The notes under the pieces: model-generated
Database searches by the model: none
What the model was told of the DNA's origin: nothing
The model's input: the letters and a program-made list of their open reading frames with translations, nothing else
Source: Armillaria gallica
Taxonomy: Eukaryota > Basidiomycota > Agaricomycetes > Agaricales > Physalacriaceae
NCBI GenBank assembly: GCA_037576215.1
Contig: JBANDB010000002.1
Location: forward strand, 7,006,001-7,070,000
DNA length: 64,000 nt
Direction: 5' to 3'
Program-made: the position numbers and the translations under genes
Part shown: positions 45,335 through 58,159 of the stretch, one piece after another
Layout of the letters: every line of letters begins with the position of its first letter
Numbering within the stretch: position 1 is the stretch's first letter

Positions 45335-48122
45335 CTATTCTTTCATCAACCTCTTCGCCCACTCCTTCTGAGCTATAGCCCGTAATGGCGCCTTGATAAT
45401 CTTCCCAGAAGACGTGTGATCTGTGTCCAAATTCCTTTTCAAAAACATGTTCGTTTCAACGCCAAGGCGAGTACCCACCAAAACCACTATCATACAGAAT
45501 AATTATCACTGGAACGGCATATTCGGGTAACCTTTTCAAGATGGATTACTTTGAGAGCCAGAAGAAGCGCAGGGAAGGTGCACTCACTGTTTCTCGGCAG
45601 TCGCCATGAGCCCTTCCTCATCGATTAATCCATCGTACCCAGGCTTGAGGGAAAACAACGCTACAGGCACCTCCCCCAGGTACTCATCAGGTACGCCAAC
45701 AACTGCCACTTCCAATACACCCGGTTCGGTGTATAATGCGTTCTCAACAGAAATAGAATCCTGTAGATTCACCTATCATTGAGGGACATATAACGTACTT
45801 CGTTAGCACTCACAACGTTATTCCCGCCGCAAACGATGATATCTTCGATCCTATCGTGAAGGTAAACATATCCATATTCGTCCATTCGTCCCAGGTCACC
45901 GGTCAGTAGCCATCCATCATTAGTAAGGACCTATATATCAAAGCTCAGTCAGTACCTGCCAAGTATCTGGAAGTACGGTATCCAGGAATGACCTTATCAG
46001 TAGCAGCTGGCGCGCCATAGTCGTAAGTCTATCCGCAGCGAAACAAAGATGATCTTGAAACCAACCGCTATTGCCATAATAACCTTTCATTACATTCGGA
46101 CCGCGAACCCAAATCTCTCCCACCACTCCAGGTGCAACTTTGACACCATCTTTCATTATCAGAATCTCATTGACAGGCGTTACGAAACCGCTGTAATCGA
46201 ATCAGTTCAAGAGCAGGACACATCGAACAGATAGACTCACCAACTATCTGGCCTCGCAGCAAAATCCGATCCAGCTAGCAGTCAATCAGACGCTGTCGTT
46301 CGAGTCGAAGGAATAATCTCACCAAAGCCCACTGCGTTGCCGCCATTCTCAGTAAGACCATACACCTGTATGCTACAAGGAAATATATGTCAGTGCGAAT
46401 TCCTGGATGCTTGGGAGGTATTTCACAATGTGGTAAGGGGAAATGCTTGCTTCAATCTATAGAAATGAGCCATTGCCATGGAAGTACCTCCATATGCAAT
46501 GGTTCTTATCGAGATCTCGGATAATGGGCTATCAACGAGCTCTCTAACGATAGAGGAAGTACTATAACACGGTTAGCCGAGGCGGGCCAAGGATAGACAA
46601 GCACGGACCTGCTCAGCCGGGTGATGTTTTCTGTTTTGTACAATCTAGAATAGTCGAAGAATCAATAGCGCCGCATCAAATGAAACGAGTTATATTTACT
46701 CGGCGACTGCAGGGATTGAGTAAGATTGGACATGAAAACGCTAATGAAGCTGATCCTTGCCTTCATGGACATTCCACGTCCGCATTAGAACAAGCTTCAA
46801 TCCTTGGGAAGTACCGAACATCTGATAACGGGTCAATACAAATTTATCCTAACATTAACTGCAGTCTTACCGCTGTGTTGAATGCAGTGGCATTGCTTAG
46901 CGCCCTTGTAATCAGCGTGCCTTCCTGGGGGCCCTCAATAGGTACTGGAGGGAAGGGTTCGCCTCGTCGAAGACAGTCTCTCCCTGCCAGTGAAATAACC
47001 TAGTAAGATTCATGATAAACTATGCATCCCATAGAAAGCAAGACCATACGTTGAAAATAGGAGTCAAGAATGCACGCTGTGAGCTCAAAACGCCCTCTTA
47101 AACAAGTAAAGAAATTGATTAGTAGTGCGACAAGTCCAATAAAGCCTACGTACTTGGTAAGCCAGTGGTCCCCGACGTAAAGGTAATTGTCGCGTCATCT
47201 TCCGGTAAGATTTGAGGATCGTCACCCAACACGTCCCCAGGATCTCCATTATATCCGGAGAAAACGGTCTTCCAGACATCCATACCCTGCCAATGGCCTT
47301 TTCCCTCGTGCTCCTCGAGTACGATATATCCTGACGTCCCAGAGGCGAGCCTTAGCTCAGCGGCAATTGTTTCGATCATGTCCGCTCGCTCAGGGTCGAG
47401 GACGATCAGTGTGCATCTTGTGAGCGTGACACAGTATCTTAGCAACTCTGAAGGCTGCGATCTAATGGTAGGATCAAAATGTAACGATGCAAAACATGTG
47501 CAAGCGGATCTTACGGGTCCATAAGAGCAGTCACGGCTCCCAGAAGATCTGCTATAGGATCGAGTCCTCGGTTTTGTATGAGTGATGAGATGCAACGCAC
47601 GGCAAGCCCAAAATACTACAAAGTAGGTGGGACAATTTCGAGAGCAGATGGAAACTCGGTCCCCTGCGCCAAAGGTGAGTAGGTGGACTCGGAGGCACCG
47701 GAAAACGACAAGATGCCCTCACCTTTCCTAACGCCGTAAACGTCTCTGAAGATGGCGGCACATGTGACTGCCTTCTCTAATATCTCTCTGAAGGTGTAAC
47801 GTTCTTTCTCGTATACTACATAGGTTTTATCGGCGTGCTGTTTGGTTGAGTGCAGAAAGAATAGTCGCAGGGATGGCCAGAGATTCTTCCAGACTTTCAG
47901 GACCCTCCCGCCAATGACCTATAACACATTTAGACCTTGTAAGAGTACATAACATGTCCGAGCACCTACACGAGTTTCAATTTCGAGCAAGCTTCCTGTT
48001 CGCGTGAGTTTTTTATCGGCTGTATGTTTCTCCTAGATCAGCATGCCGATGTTCTGAAATTTGTAAGTGAGCTCGCCTTCCTCGATAGAACAGCACGGGG
48101 TCCATATTTCAGTGTCCGCCAT
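45335..48122 (-). CDS. ANL-superfamily acyl/aryl-CoA synthetase, copy 3
   Basis: Start MADTEIWTPCCSIEE; P-loop [41 protein letters not shown] (TEN where copies 1, 2 and 4 have TET); [20 protein letters not shown] followed by EDIIVCGGNNV, where the hinge reads RIED rather than RIKD; terminal [18 protein letters not shown] with the catalytic Lys, ending KRLMKE. The PLFHxTG site reads ALSNATA (46883-46903). GC-donor intron at 46760-46759. TATAAG about 40 bases before the start. Exons read were open. More diverged from copies 1 and 2 than these are from each other. The altered hinge and missing His make activity less sure than for copy 4. Confidence 0.8.
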
Positions 48123-48162
48123 AGATGAGAGACAACCATCTGAGGAGCGCCATCGAATACTT

Positions 48163-48168
48163 ATATGA
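48163..48168 (-). promoter_or_regulatory. TATA box of acyl-CoA synthetase copy 3
   Basis: TATAAG on the minus strand about 40 bases before the start codon, same place as in copies 1 and 2. Confidence 0.45.
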
Positions 48169-49199
48169 GACGGGGAATTGAGAAAGGCCGTTTGGGTGGT
48201 CAGACGGCGTCGACGTGGCGCGTTTCTAGTGGAACAAATACACCGTACCTTAGCTACAACATGGCCTAGTAATGCTCACGCTTAGCGCATTCACTGCGGC
48301 GTGCCCCTCAGTCGTTATGACTTCAGCATAGTTATCCGCCCTGAACACGGTTCAACCAGACCAAACATGGACTGGAGTGTACCTTGATGTTTCCCGTGCT
48401 GGAAAAGACTCCTTGGCCTCAGGTCAGTGCACGCATGTTCACGTATTGGGACACTTGCTTTCTGGTATTCTGGACCCTGGAGCTCCCACCAGCCAACCGA
48501 GCTCCGGTATTCACCCGTTATACGTCCTGGACTCGGTTAAGCGCCACTAGTCGTTCCATCCACATGAAAGCTCGACGAAGGACCAAATTCTGGGTGCATG
48601 CTAAGCAGAAGGATCAGTCCAACGAGTCTGATGAGGTGAATTGAAATACGAAGATAACAGACGTCGCCGCGGCCAAGTCATAGAAGCGAGGTGAGAAGCG
48701 GTGGGTGTTGAAACGTTGATCAAGCGAGCGAATGACTGACATGGCAACTATCACATAGCTTGCCCTTAGCTTATACGAATAATCCACCAACTAATCCGAT
48801 TAGCCTTTGGAAGTCCTTGGTCCAATTTAGGCTCTGAATATTGTGAGGATTAATCTGGATGTTGTCCTGTGCCTCTGCCCCTTATCGTGGCGAGGACGCG
48901 TACAAACCTAGAGATCATTTCTGTCATTGGAGCGTGTCGCGGTGTTGGTACCCGGTGAAATTAAGAACAACGTGTAATTCTCACGGTCCCGTCAGTGCTC
49001 ACGTGTTCGTATGGCGGGCCACCCGGCCCGCAGGTCTACACCATCACCACCAAAATTTTTCTTGGACTCTTTATTCTCAGTACTAAGTGGATGCAGAGGA
49101 TTCTGATTTCTTCGCTAAATATTGCTACCACCCGGTTACAACTAACGAGATTCATAACCTCTTCTCAGCAAGCGTTAGCTACCGGCTCTGTCATCCCCA
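48169..49199. other. No supported gene
   Basis: Short frames only (the longest, 48384-48644, has no recognisable features). It ends where the SRPK-like pseudogene becomes readable. Confidence 0.35.
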
Positions 49200-50700
49200 A
49201 ACCTTGAAGAGGAGCCTGAGGCGACAGTCCTTGCACCCAGCTCTCTTGCATGGGCCCTCGAGGAAGAAAATAAGATCAGATATATAACTGGTGGCTGTCA
49301 TCCTGCCCAGGTAGGCGATAACTATGCGGGCGGACGGTACACCATAACTGGCAAACTAGGATGGGGGGAATACTCAACTGTCTGGCTCGCGCGCGACAAG
49401 CAAGCAAACATGTACGAACACTGTATGTGAGCTTACGAGTAATGCCATACGCAGTGATGTGGCCCTCAAGGTCATGACTAGTACTGTCTAAACAATGGCA
49501 TCCTGTCATTTCTGTGCTGATACCTACTTAGATGAGGCAACACAAGCGCCAGAACTCCGCGAACTCTAGTTTTTTCAGCACTTGCGCCGCCAAAATCCTG
49601 GCCACGTTGGATATCCCTACGTCGTTCACCTTACCGACTCGTTCTACATCGACAGGCCTCACGGAAGACACCTATGCGTAGTGACTGAAATGGCGTTATG
49701 CAATCTTCTCTCTATCGCCGAGCAGTCATGTTCTGAGTACAGAATACCAGAATACGGTGCGAAACGCGTCATACAGGATGTCCTATCTGCGCTGGACTAT
49801 GTTCACAACGATTGCAACATCATACATATGGGTGGGCCCTGTGTTCTTCATTCTCGTATTCTTTCCAACATTTGCGTAGACGTCAAATCACCAATGTCGT
49901 GATGACAGGCCCGCATGTGGAATGCCCAAAGAAGGTTTGGGTGCTTTAATCCCTGCCCAGCTGCACGCGTTTCCAGCATCCGCAGATAACGATACACCTG
50001 TCACAGTAACAAAAAGTATGCAAATTGTACCTGATCTTGATGACCCCGAGGCGTGGCTTTCGTTTAGCTTCAGGCTGATAGACTTTGGTGTTGGTTAGTG
50101 GATCAGTTGTCCTGCCATTTTTTGACCGCTCTAACATATACCCGGAAGCTTGTTACGCAGACAAAACCGACGAACATTTTACCCAAGAGGTTTTTCCCGT
50201 CGGCATACGTCCCCCAGAGGTGGCTCTACGTGCTGGCTGGGGTAAGCCGGTTGATATATGGAGCGCCGCTGGCATGGTAGGGCCATTCTTTTGTTCTCCC
50301 ATTTAAAAAGCTCATGCTTTCTAGTTGTATGGCATGCTTGTTGGGAGGCCTCTGTTTCCCGTTCGGTGTGATCCCCTGTTTCTCCCTGCATACCAGCGCA
50401 GGCCCTCGGTGAATTCCCAGCGAGCCTTTGGAATCGCAGCCGAATAAACAAGGCGTGGTTTCATGAGGACGGTGGGTCGAATTTCCGTATTGCGTCTAGT
50501 CATGCTCATCTTCTTGTATAGGATCCCTTCGACACAAAGATGTATTCCCCAAGAATCTTTGGAAGCTTTGGTGGAGGAGCAAAGCGATGGTGCTCTGACT
50601 GTCGCCAGATTGCCTGCATTTTATGCGTAGCATGTTAACTTTTGACCCGGACGAACGTGCGAGTATTGAGGAGCTGTTGAGCCATTGATGGCTGAATTGA
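49200..50700 (+). pseudogene. SRPK-like serine/threonine kinase, broken
   Basis: SR-protein kinase signature order: RYITGGCHPAQVGDNYAGGR, LGWGEYSTVWLARDKQAN (glycine loop), VALKVMT (catalytic Lys), GYPYVVHLTDSFYIDRPHGR, VIQDVLSALDYVHNDCNIIH, DVKS and NVVMTGP, SFRLIDFGV, RPPEVALRAGWGKPVDIWS, LYGMLVGRPLFP and FMRSMLTFDPDERASIEELL. At least three lesions: TAG at 49567-49569 inside the alpha-C region (PELREL-stop-FFQHL), one base missing near 49891 between DVKS and NVVMTG, and TGA at 50686-50688 where the family has H-R-W (SH-stop-WLN). The HRD loop is also disturbed. The spacer characteristic of fungal SRPKs before DFG is partly frame-shifted. No active kinase is expected. Confidence 0.85.
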
Positions 50701-51113
50701 ATGTTTGCTGTGCGTGCCACACCCTTCTCCTCAGGAAGCTATACTCAATTAGGGAAGGTAATACACGTGTGATAATACGAACTTCGCCGACGACTACATA
50801 ATCAAAACTACTTCGGAACGTGCCCGACATCGCTGCTCGTGCAAGAACTGATATATGAGACCCGGTCGAAATAGCACCAAAATTTATGACCAGCCCGATG
50901 AGTCCGACGACAATGATGATTTCGCAAGGTAGACGTGGTACCTGTCTATCAAGCGAATGAATATTATCGACTTGGATTTAAATCAAAACAGGACATTCAC
51001 TCGCTCCACAGGCTGCTGCTGTATGAGACTGTTTCTCGTTTGGACCCTCTTGATTTCACCCCATCACCACGTAGTCTCGCATTGTTCCATTATGTCTCTG
51101 TTAGCATCAGTCT

Positions 51114-51542
51114 ATGAAACTCCTAGTGTACTCCAACAGTCACCAAGACCAGACGGAATCCATGACCAGCGCCAGTCTGCTGGCCCGGAAAACTCCTACA
51201 GCCCACGCTGCAACAGCCAGTGGACGAACACCCGACAGAACTATTTTTGAAATGCAGCAAGTTCACGTTGCCAAACGACACCAAGCAGCAGTTCAAGGCC
51301 TGATAGACTCCGCCTGGAGAGAGGCCAGCATGCGACTCTCACCAAGTACGCCTTACGCCTATCTTGATATACCAACCGGCATCTGTCTGAATACTAGTTG
51401 TACAGGTGAACTGGTCAAGACGAAGGCGCTAGTGGACCAAGACGCAGAGCGATGCCAAGCGCGACCGATATTCACCAGAACTCAGTCCAGGAAGGTGAGT
51501 AGATTTATCTCCTTGAAGCAACTTTTCTCTCATCTCGCCTAG
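51114..51542 (+). CDS. Hypothetical protein, 142 residues
   Basis: Open frame from ATG 51114 (MKLLVYSNSHQDQTESMTSA) with a possible later start at MTSASLLARKTPT. Middle part reads MQQVHVAKRHQAAVQGLIDS, AWREASMRLSPSTPYAYLDI. No signal peptide or family is recognised. The gaps on either side (50701-51113 and 51543-51969) show nothing else. Confidence 0.3.
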   Translation: MKLLVYSNSHQDQTESMTSASLLARKTPTAHAATASGRTPDRTIFEMQQVHVAKRHQAAVQGLIDSAWREASMRLSPSTPYAYLDIPTGICLNTSCTGELVKTKALVDQDAERCQARPIFTRTQSRKVSRFISLKQLFSHLA

Positions 51543-51969
51543 GCACGAAAATAGAGAAAAGATGAAATATGTAGTGCTTTGGTAGACCCCGCAAAGTATT
51601 TGTCTGAGGCTAGGTCGCGTTTTTTTGCATCTTACCCCCCAACCCGAAGTCTTGTTGCATTGTCCCGTTCTCGATCACCGACAAGCCAAACCTACCGATT
51701 TTCCGTTGCTGGCGCCGAGATTTAACCAGATGAATCCGACTCGTTTCAGGAAAATACGAGCCCTGCGCACGGCCGCCTACAGGCCGATCATGCCAGTCAA
51801 CCAAAAATCAACACCATGAAAGGCTGTATCGTGCTAAGAAGTCGTATAGAGACGCGAAGCGCGGACACCCACAACCACGCGTTCTCAGGTTGCTTGAATG
51901 ACGCGACGCAATTCACCTTTATAATAAATGAATCGAGTACGATTCGAATCTTGACTGCATGGAACAAAT

Positions 51970-54741
51970 TTACAGCTTGGACCTTGCTTCACCTACTTTG
52001 CCACCATCCTTCGTCCTCCGTACCCACTCTTCCCTCGCCATTACCCGTAACTGCGCCTTGATAATCTTGCCAGAGGGTGTATGATCTGCCCGGTTTTTAG
52101 ATTGAGCATTGTTGAATATGTAGAAACTCACCAAACTCTCCATCCTTCAAAACAATCATTACCGGGACGGCGAACTTTGGTAATCTGCTCGTATGCTAAG
52201 AAGCGGCAAATCAAACTTGGAGGATACCACTCACAGCTTCCTCGCGATGGCTAAAAGTTTCTTCTCGTTGATACTCCCTCTATATCCCGGCTTGAGGGTG
52301 ACCAATGCGGTCACCAGCTCTCCCAATCGTTTATCAGGTACGCCTACCGCAGCGGCTTCCAGAACGCCTGGTTCGGTGTACAAGGCGTTCTCCACGGAAA
52401 CAGAGTCCTGCGCACCATTGGCTCGTTACTCTGAGATATAATAAGTTACTCACGACGTTCTCTCCACCGCGAATGATGATATCCTTAATCCGATCCTTAA
52501 TGTATACATACCCTTCTTCGTCGACGTAGCCAAGATCTCCAGTCATTACCCATCCGTCTTTGGTCAGAACCTGTATCGATGAGCCCTAAAGCACATGCAA
52601 ATAAGCTGTCCCTAGCCTACCTTGTCAGTAGCCACTGTGGAAACTCGTCGTAAGCTCGCCAATCTAAGGGAACAGAACACGCTGGAACAAACCTTGGTCT
52701 CCGTAGTACCCAGACATCATATTCGGTCCACGAAGCCATATCTCACCCACCACACCCGTGGCAGCCCTGATATTATCCTTCATTATCAAAATCTCGTTGA
52801 CAGGCGTCACGAAACCACTGGACTCATACTTAACCTGATGTAAGCTCCCAAAACACGATGAACTGACCAGCTACCCGGTTTGGCCGTATAATCCGGTCCA
52901 TCTAGTAGAACAAGTCAGGTTTCTAGAAAGATTATATGAGAAGGCGATTCCTCACAAAACCCAACTGATGTCGCATTAGTTTCAGTAAGACCATATGCTT
53001 GTCCGCTATATAAAATATTAATCATTATTGAGTATAGGGACGGGGGGTGAGAGCGCACATTGATGCATGTGGAAAGGCTTCTTTCGACTTGCGAAGGAGA
53101 GATGGTGCGACCGGGGCCCCTGCGAATGTGATCATTTCTATAGGAAACCCAGACAATGGGCTATCAGCCAGGTCAGTTATAGTCGATGGAACACTGTGTA
53201 ATAGTCAGCTGGAACCGCGAGGTAGAGACATTGACGTACCCGGCCAAAGAGACTACATCCTCTTCCTTACACAATCTGCGATCGAGTCGTTTAATACGCT
53301 GCCACCTCAAAATACAGAGGATTTACCTTATGGCTGCGAAAACCAAATTTAAAAAGACAGCCAAAACAGCGATGAAACTAGCAATCACCTTCTTCTACGT
53401 TCCATTTTCGCATTAAGATAACCTTCACTCCATAAAAGGCGCCGGATAGCTGAGGATAGATCAGCTGCTGTTCACTCGGATGGTGAACTCTGCCTTACAG
53501 TCGTGCTGGTTCCAGTGATATGGAACAGTGGTGTTGAAAGTAGGACACCAACCTGCGTGCCTGATACGGGCGAAGAAGGGACCGGCACGCCTCGTCGAAT
53601 GTAGTCTCTTCCGATGACGGAGGCTGACTGGAAAGACGCATATGAGAGCAAGCACGCCATACAGAAGATGCACCACACGTTAAACAGAAACGTCAGGAAG
53701 GCACGCTGTGTACTTAAAACGCCCTCTAAAATGCAGAAGTGAATCGATTAACCTTGGATATATAAATCAAAAAGCCTACTTGGTAGACCAGTGGTTCCCG
53801 ACGTAAAGATAATCGTCGCGTTATCCTCTGGTATAATGTGAGGATCATCACGTAGTATGTCTCCCGGATCTTTGAGGTAGTTTGGGAATACTTCGCTCCA
53901 AACATCCATGCCTTCCCAGTGGCCTTTTCCCTCGTGATCCTGAAGGACGAGGTACCCAAATGCGCCTGACGCGCGCTTAAGATCAGCGGCTATGGGCTCA
54001 ATCCGCTCAGCTCGCTCAGGGTCGAGGATGATCAAAGAACATTTTGTAAGCGTGATACAATGCCTGAGGGGTTCCGATGGAAGCCACCTATCAGGTGGAT
54101 CAGGACGCGAAGCACCAGAAGCGAAAGCTAATCTTACGCATTTACAAGGGCAGTCACCGCGCCCAGAAGGTCTGGATTGCGGGGTTCAGTATTTCATTTT
54201 TGTCGAGGAATAATCAGGAAACGTACGGCAAGCCCAAAACACAATGTAGTAACTAGGAAAGTTTCGAGAGCAAATGACGACACGATCACCTGTGTTAGAG
54301 TTGAATGAAATGGCTGTACAGAAAAGCGATTGGAATTCCTTACCCTTCTTAACACCGTAAACATCCCTAAAGATGGCAGCGCATTTCACAGCCCTCTCTA
54401 GCATCTCCTGGAAGGTGTAACGCTCTTTCTCGTATATCACACATGTTTTGTGGGCATGCTCCTTGGACGAATGCAAGAAGAATGTCCGCAGGGAGGGCCA
54501 GAGATTCTTCCAGACTTTCACTACTCTCCCATTGATAACCTGCATCGCATTCAAACCATGCGCAGGTGCACTGAAATGCTGGCGGCTCACCCGAGTTTCA
54601 ATTTCGAGCGGACTTCCTGGCACTGTGAGTATTTTATCGGCTAGTAAATATAGTATTCCTTTCAGTATGCAGACACCCTAGCAAGGTGGGCGTACCTTCC
54701 TCTACAGAGCAGCGGGGGGTCCAGAGCATTGCGTCTGTCAT
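51970..54741 (-). CDS. ANL-superfamily acyl/aryl-CoA synthetase, copy 4 (canonical motif)
   Basis: I followed almost the entire gene exon by exon and found it open. Start [76 protein letters not shown]-loop; [19 protein letters not shown] then [12 protein letters not shown], the canonical PLFHxTG motif; [55 protein letters not shown] with [30 protein letters not shown] with the catalytic Lys and a longer basic tail ending GEARSKL. The intron that has a GC donor in copies 1-3 has a normal GT here (gtgatt). No TATA box at -40. This copy is the best candidate for the ancestral, active enzyme. Terminal SKL is a textbook peroxisomal targeting signal, absent from the other three. Confidence 0.9.
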
Positions 54742-54890
54742 GGATGCAAGACGAGACCGGTTATCGAGAAGCCGAAATCGACGGATCAGCAGACCAACCT
54801 TCTTTTGTGCATTAGTATAGTTATTGGACTACTTAGCGCCGTTGGGATTACTAGTTCGATGGCGACGGGTCATCAACGGGCCCCGCAAAC
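54742..54890. other. Upstream region of synthetase copy 4
   Basis: No TATA box comparable with copies 1-3. The MITE-like element begins about 150 bases upstream of the start codon, so it could influence this promoter. Confidence 0.4.
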
Positions 54891-55147
54891 TAAGATAGGC
54901 CTCAAGCGGAACCAAGTAGATCACGTGAAAAAAGTAAAAAAGAGTTTTCTCCCCCATTTGGGGCCTTTTCGCCAAAAAGGGCTCCGTTACGACCTTCAAA
55001 AAACAATTCTACAGACCTTAACGGAGCCCTTTTTAGCGATTTTAGCGGTCCTGGGGGGCAAAACCTGGCAAAACTCCCGTTCAGTGGCTTATTTTACCAC
55101 CTCGGGTTATCATGTGATCTACTTGGTTCCGCTTGAGGCCTATCTTA
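54891..55147. mobile_element. MITE-like element, 257 bp, TA-flanked
   Basis: Terminal inverted repeats of 38 bp (54891-54928 and 55110-55147) differ at one base. Read from outside they start TA-AGATAGGCCTCAAGC; if TA is the duplicated target, this is the pattern of Tc1/mariner-type MITEs. Inside lies a second inverted repeat, about 20 bp with one mismatch (54971-54990 and 55019-55038) around 28 bases, so the whole element can fold as a hairpin within a hairpin. No coding capacity. It lies close to the start of synthetase copy 4. Confidence 0.85.
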
Positions 55148-56138
55148 CCTGAAGTACTGTTTTCTCGTCATCCCGCTCTGCTTTGCGGACATACTGATGG
55201 AGATTATGGGGAGCAAGGGGCATGTCATCGCGTACTACTGTACAGTACACTGTACACCGGGCTCCATTGACTTTTCGATAGTCCAGGTACAAGTTACTGA
55301 ATTTCCAATTTTACGATCATGCGACGCGAGGTCACGTGGATGCTGATTCCCCACCAGCAAGTCCGACGCGCCCAAGACGCGCCTAACTGCGCGTTAATTT
55401 AATAATCAGACGCGCTCACACTTCGGGCTCACGTCGATCTTGTGCTTTGATCCAGTCCATATGTCCCAGAATTCAGTTCTTTGTCCAGGTCTTGACATTC
55501 ATTCCCATGTCAGACGTGGACGTTTCCGAAACCAAAGAAAATTGCTCTTTGACACCGCTTGTAATTTTCCTTGAACCTGGATTTGTCTCCACTTTGTCTC
55601 CGGATTGTTGGAGTTCACAATCCCCATGCATCGAAGTGAGAATTTGAAGTTCAATGCTGATTACACGGGCGAGGACCTTGTGCTTTCCGGGACGATCATC
55701 GCGCTAGGAGCAGCAAACTTTAATATTGTAGATGCATACGAGCGTCGAGGGGGAAGCTATCTCGAGACGGTAACTATAGCTGATGGCCCACTGTGATATA
55801 TAGATCCCGGCATAGGGTCCAGTCTCGTTGAGCGGCAATCAAGGAACAATCTGATGCGGCGGCAAAAGTGAATCCGTTTCATCTGTGGCGAATCTCAAAA
55901 TCCTCGATCAGAAAAACGTCGTAGCCTCCCTGCCGGCTCCCCAATGGCGCATAACAAAAAGATGGTATGTACAGTACTGTAGAGTAGAAAGTATACATGT
56001 GTTTCATGCGCGGTATTTGAGAGGCTCGGTCAAGGTGGGATACAATAGGGACATGAGATATGGGTCACTTGGCATCGAAACTCGCAGTGCTAGCAGCCTC
56101 ATCATGATGCTGACGATTCTTTGGGAAACCTTAAGCCC
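55148..56138. other. No supported gene
   Basis: Short frames only. A palindromic stretch 'ctgtacagtacactgtacac' is near 55239-55258. A plus-strand frame at 55605-55796 reads NADYTGEDLVLSGTIIALGA but has no partner exons that I can find. Confidence 0.35.
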
Positions 56139-58159
56139 CTATTCAGTAGTAAAAAGTTGAAACTCACTAACACCAAGTTCATAATCCGCCAAAACTTCAA
56201 TCTCGGTTTCTCGCTTAATTACAATGTGTTGTGGTTTCTGAAATGAGGGAGTGAGAAAGAAGTGTAATATATACCGCGTAGGACTTACCGAACTATTTCC
56301 AGAAGTGAGACCAGGAAGAGTCCGCCGTTCCACAGATGTTGCGTCCATGCTCACGGCCGCCATGAAAGATTCACCATCCTGCTGCCCTCGTATTTTGAAA
56401 CGCGCATTTAGGCTGAAAAGAACAGTCAGCTACTTTACCAATGAGATTGGTGAAAATGGCTGACGTTGCCAAAAAAGAGTTCGTGTATACTTTTAAAACT
56501 CGTTAGTAGCGAGGGAAAACATAGTAGCAAGAGACATACAGCGGCCCAAAATAATATAGAATGTTATATACAGGAAGGTGTCCGGGCACACCAAGACCTA
56601 TCGAGGAAGAATTGGTCATTGAACTTGAAAGCTAGAGAACAAGTGCATACCAATATGAGTGACGTTATCGCGCATATGCTACTCGTAATTGAGCGACCGT
56701 ATAGCATGTCCAATTGATTGAACGACATACCTGGTAAGTAGGCCACTGTTGAGAGAAAAAAGAATAAGTTGGTTCATCATCGCGTCGGTTCTGAAGCGTA
56801 ACTAAGTAAAATGGAAGTTATACACTCGAAGCGTCCCACCTTCTGAATCCGGACTTCGACCGCTGAAGTAAATAGATAAGTGATATGGTGATACACATAT
56901 CGCCTGCTGCCCCGACAGCATTCATAGATCGTGAAAGGTCCTGTTCGCTTCTATTCAGTTAATTCAGACGATTCGGGTAATACCACACGGACTGTAAGTT
57001 TGGTCGGGATTTCTGCCACGAGCTTGACGGACCACCTGTGAAGCGCTTCAACTACAGGTCATGTTGCGAACGCATTGCACTCACCCTCGAACGAAGTATG
57101 CTATGTAGGCAAGGAGTATGAGACGAAGCCTAAGGGTATAAAAAAACTCTGACCGATAGTAACTCCGAATTCTCCCAAAACAAGTGACCCCTAGCGAAAT
57201 ACTAGTCAGCCGGGTGCTGGTCAACGACGAGTTCGAAACACGTACGAGGAATAACGTTATGGGTATATTCTTGCGACTCACTATCGATGTAATCAGGATT
57301 GCAAGCGTCAAGAGGAGAGGAAAGGCTTCACAAATGTATACTCGATATGTGAAAAATCTAGAAAGAAAACTCAGAAACAGTAAACGCGGGAAAAGAATGA
57401 ACACATACGATTGTACTAGTAGCGCAATGAAGCCCTGTAGACATGTTGATATGAGAATGTGGGGTAAGTTTGTAAATTTACATACCGAGGGGGCAACTTG
57501 AGCCTGTGATAGAGTATAAATCGATTGCCATGCTAGACATAAGCATACGAGATCGTACCAATAAACTCCTGCGATGTCAATATCAGTACGATACAAACCA
57601 GGTTCAGAACCAAGTGCGCTCACCACTCAACAACCCCCAGGTTGGCGGGGTCATAATAATGAACGACTAGGTACTCATATAGAGTATGTGTAACAAACAC
57701 CTGCTGCACGGTGTCGAGAAGACTGGAAATGCGATTAGAAATGGCGAATGGTCCATACAGAAGTCATCCATACAAGACTATCACGACCTGCGGGGCATGA
57801 GTTCTTGCAACGCGTCCGATCACAAACCTGGCGCTCACCATGACTTTCAGCCTCGGGTCATCCGTCTTCCTGTACATCTGCGTGGGGATTGGTAGAGGTG
57901 CTGGCTGAGAAGCACGTATACGCACACTGAAGTACTAAGAATGGGACCACCCCCGTGAGAAAATGCGGGGAAAATTTGAGCAAACCTCATACCTCGTATG
58001 TCTGCATGCAAGATACACCCCATAGCCTAGAAATTGCGATGAGCAAATGAAAGACTGCTCGAATAGCGGATACATACACTCCAGCCAAGCTTCGTCACCA
58101 TCCAACAAATCAGCATATACTTCCGAAAAGAAGTGCCTATGAAGCTCACATGGTGCCAA
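56139..58159 (-). CDS. Probable multi-pass membrane protein, DUF6534-like
   Basis: A multi-exon minus-strand gene judged from its pieces. A hydrophobic block (HILISTCLQGFIALLVQSYV, then after an intron AFPLLLTLAILITSIVS) and a C-terminal exon pair SLNARFKIRGQQDGESFMAA | KPQHIVIKRETEIEVLADY ending at TAG 56139, with clean introns at about 56230-56281 and 56417-56440. The order 'ALLVQSYVxRVYI' followed by several hydrophobic exons and a final 'SLNARxxxRG' is that of the basidiomycete-specific DUF6533/6534 membrane proteins, whose role is unknown. The 5' end and several exons (56460-57080, 57630-58159) are not resolved. Confidence 0.4.
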
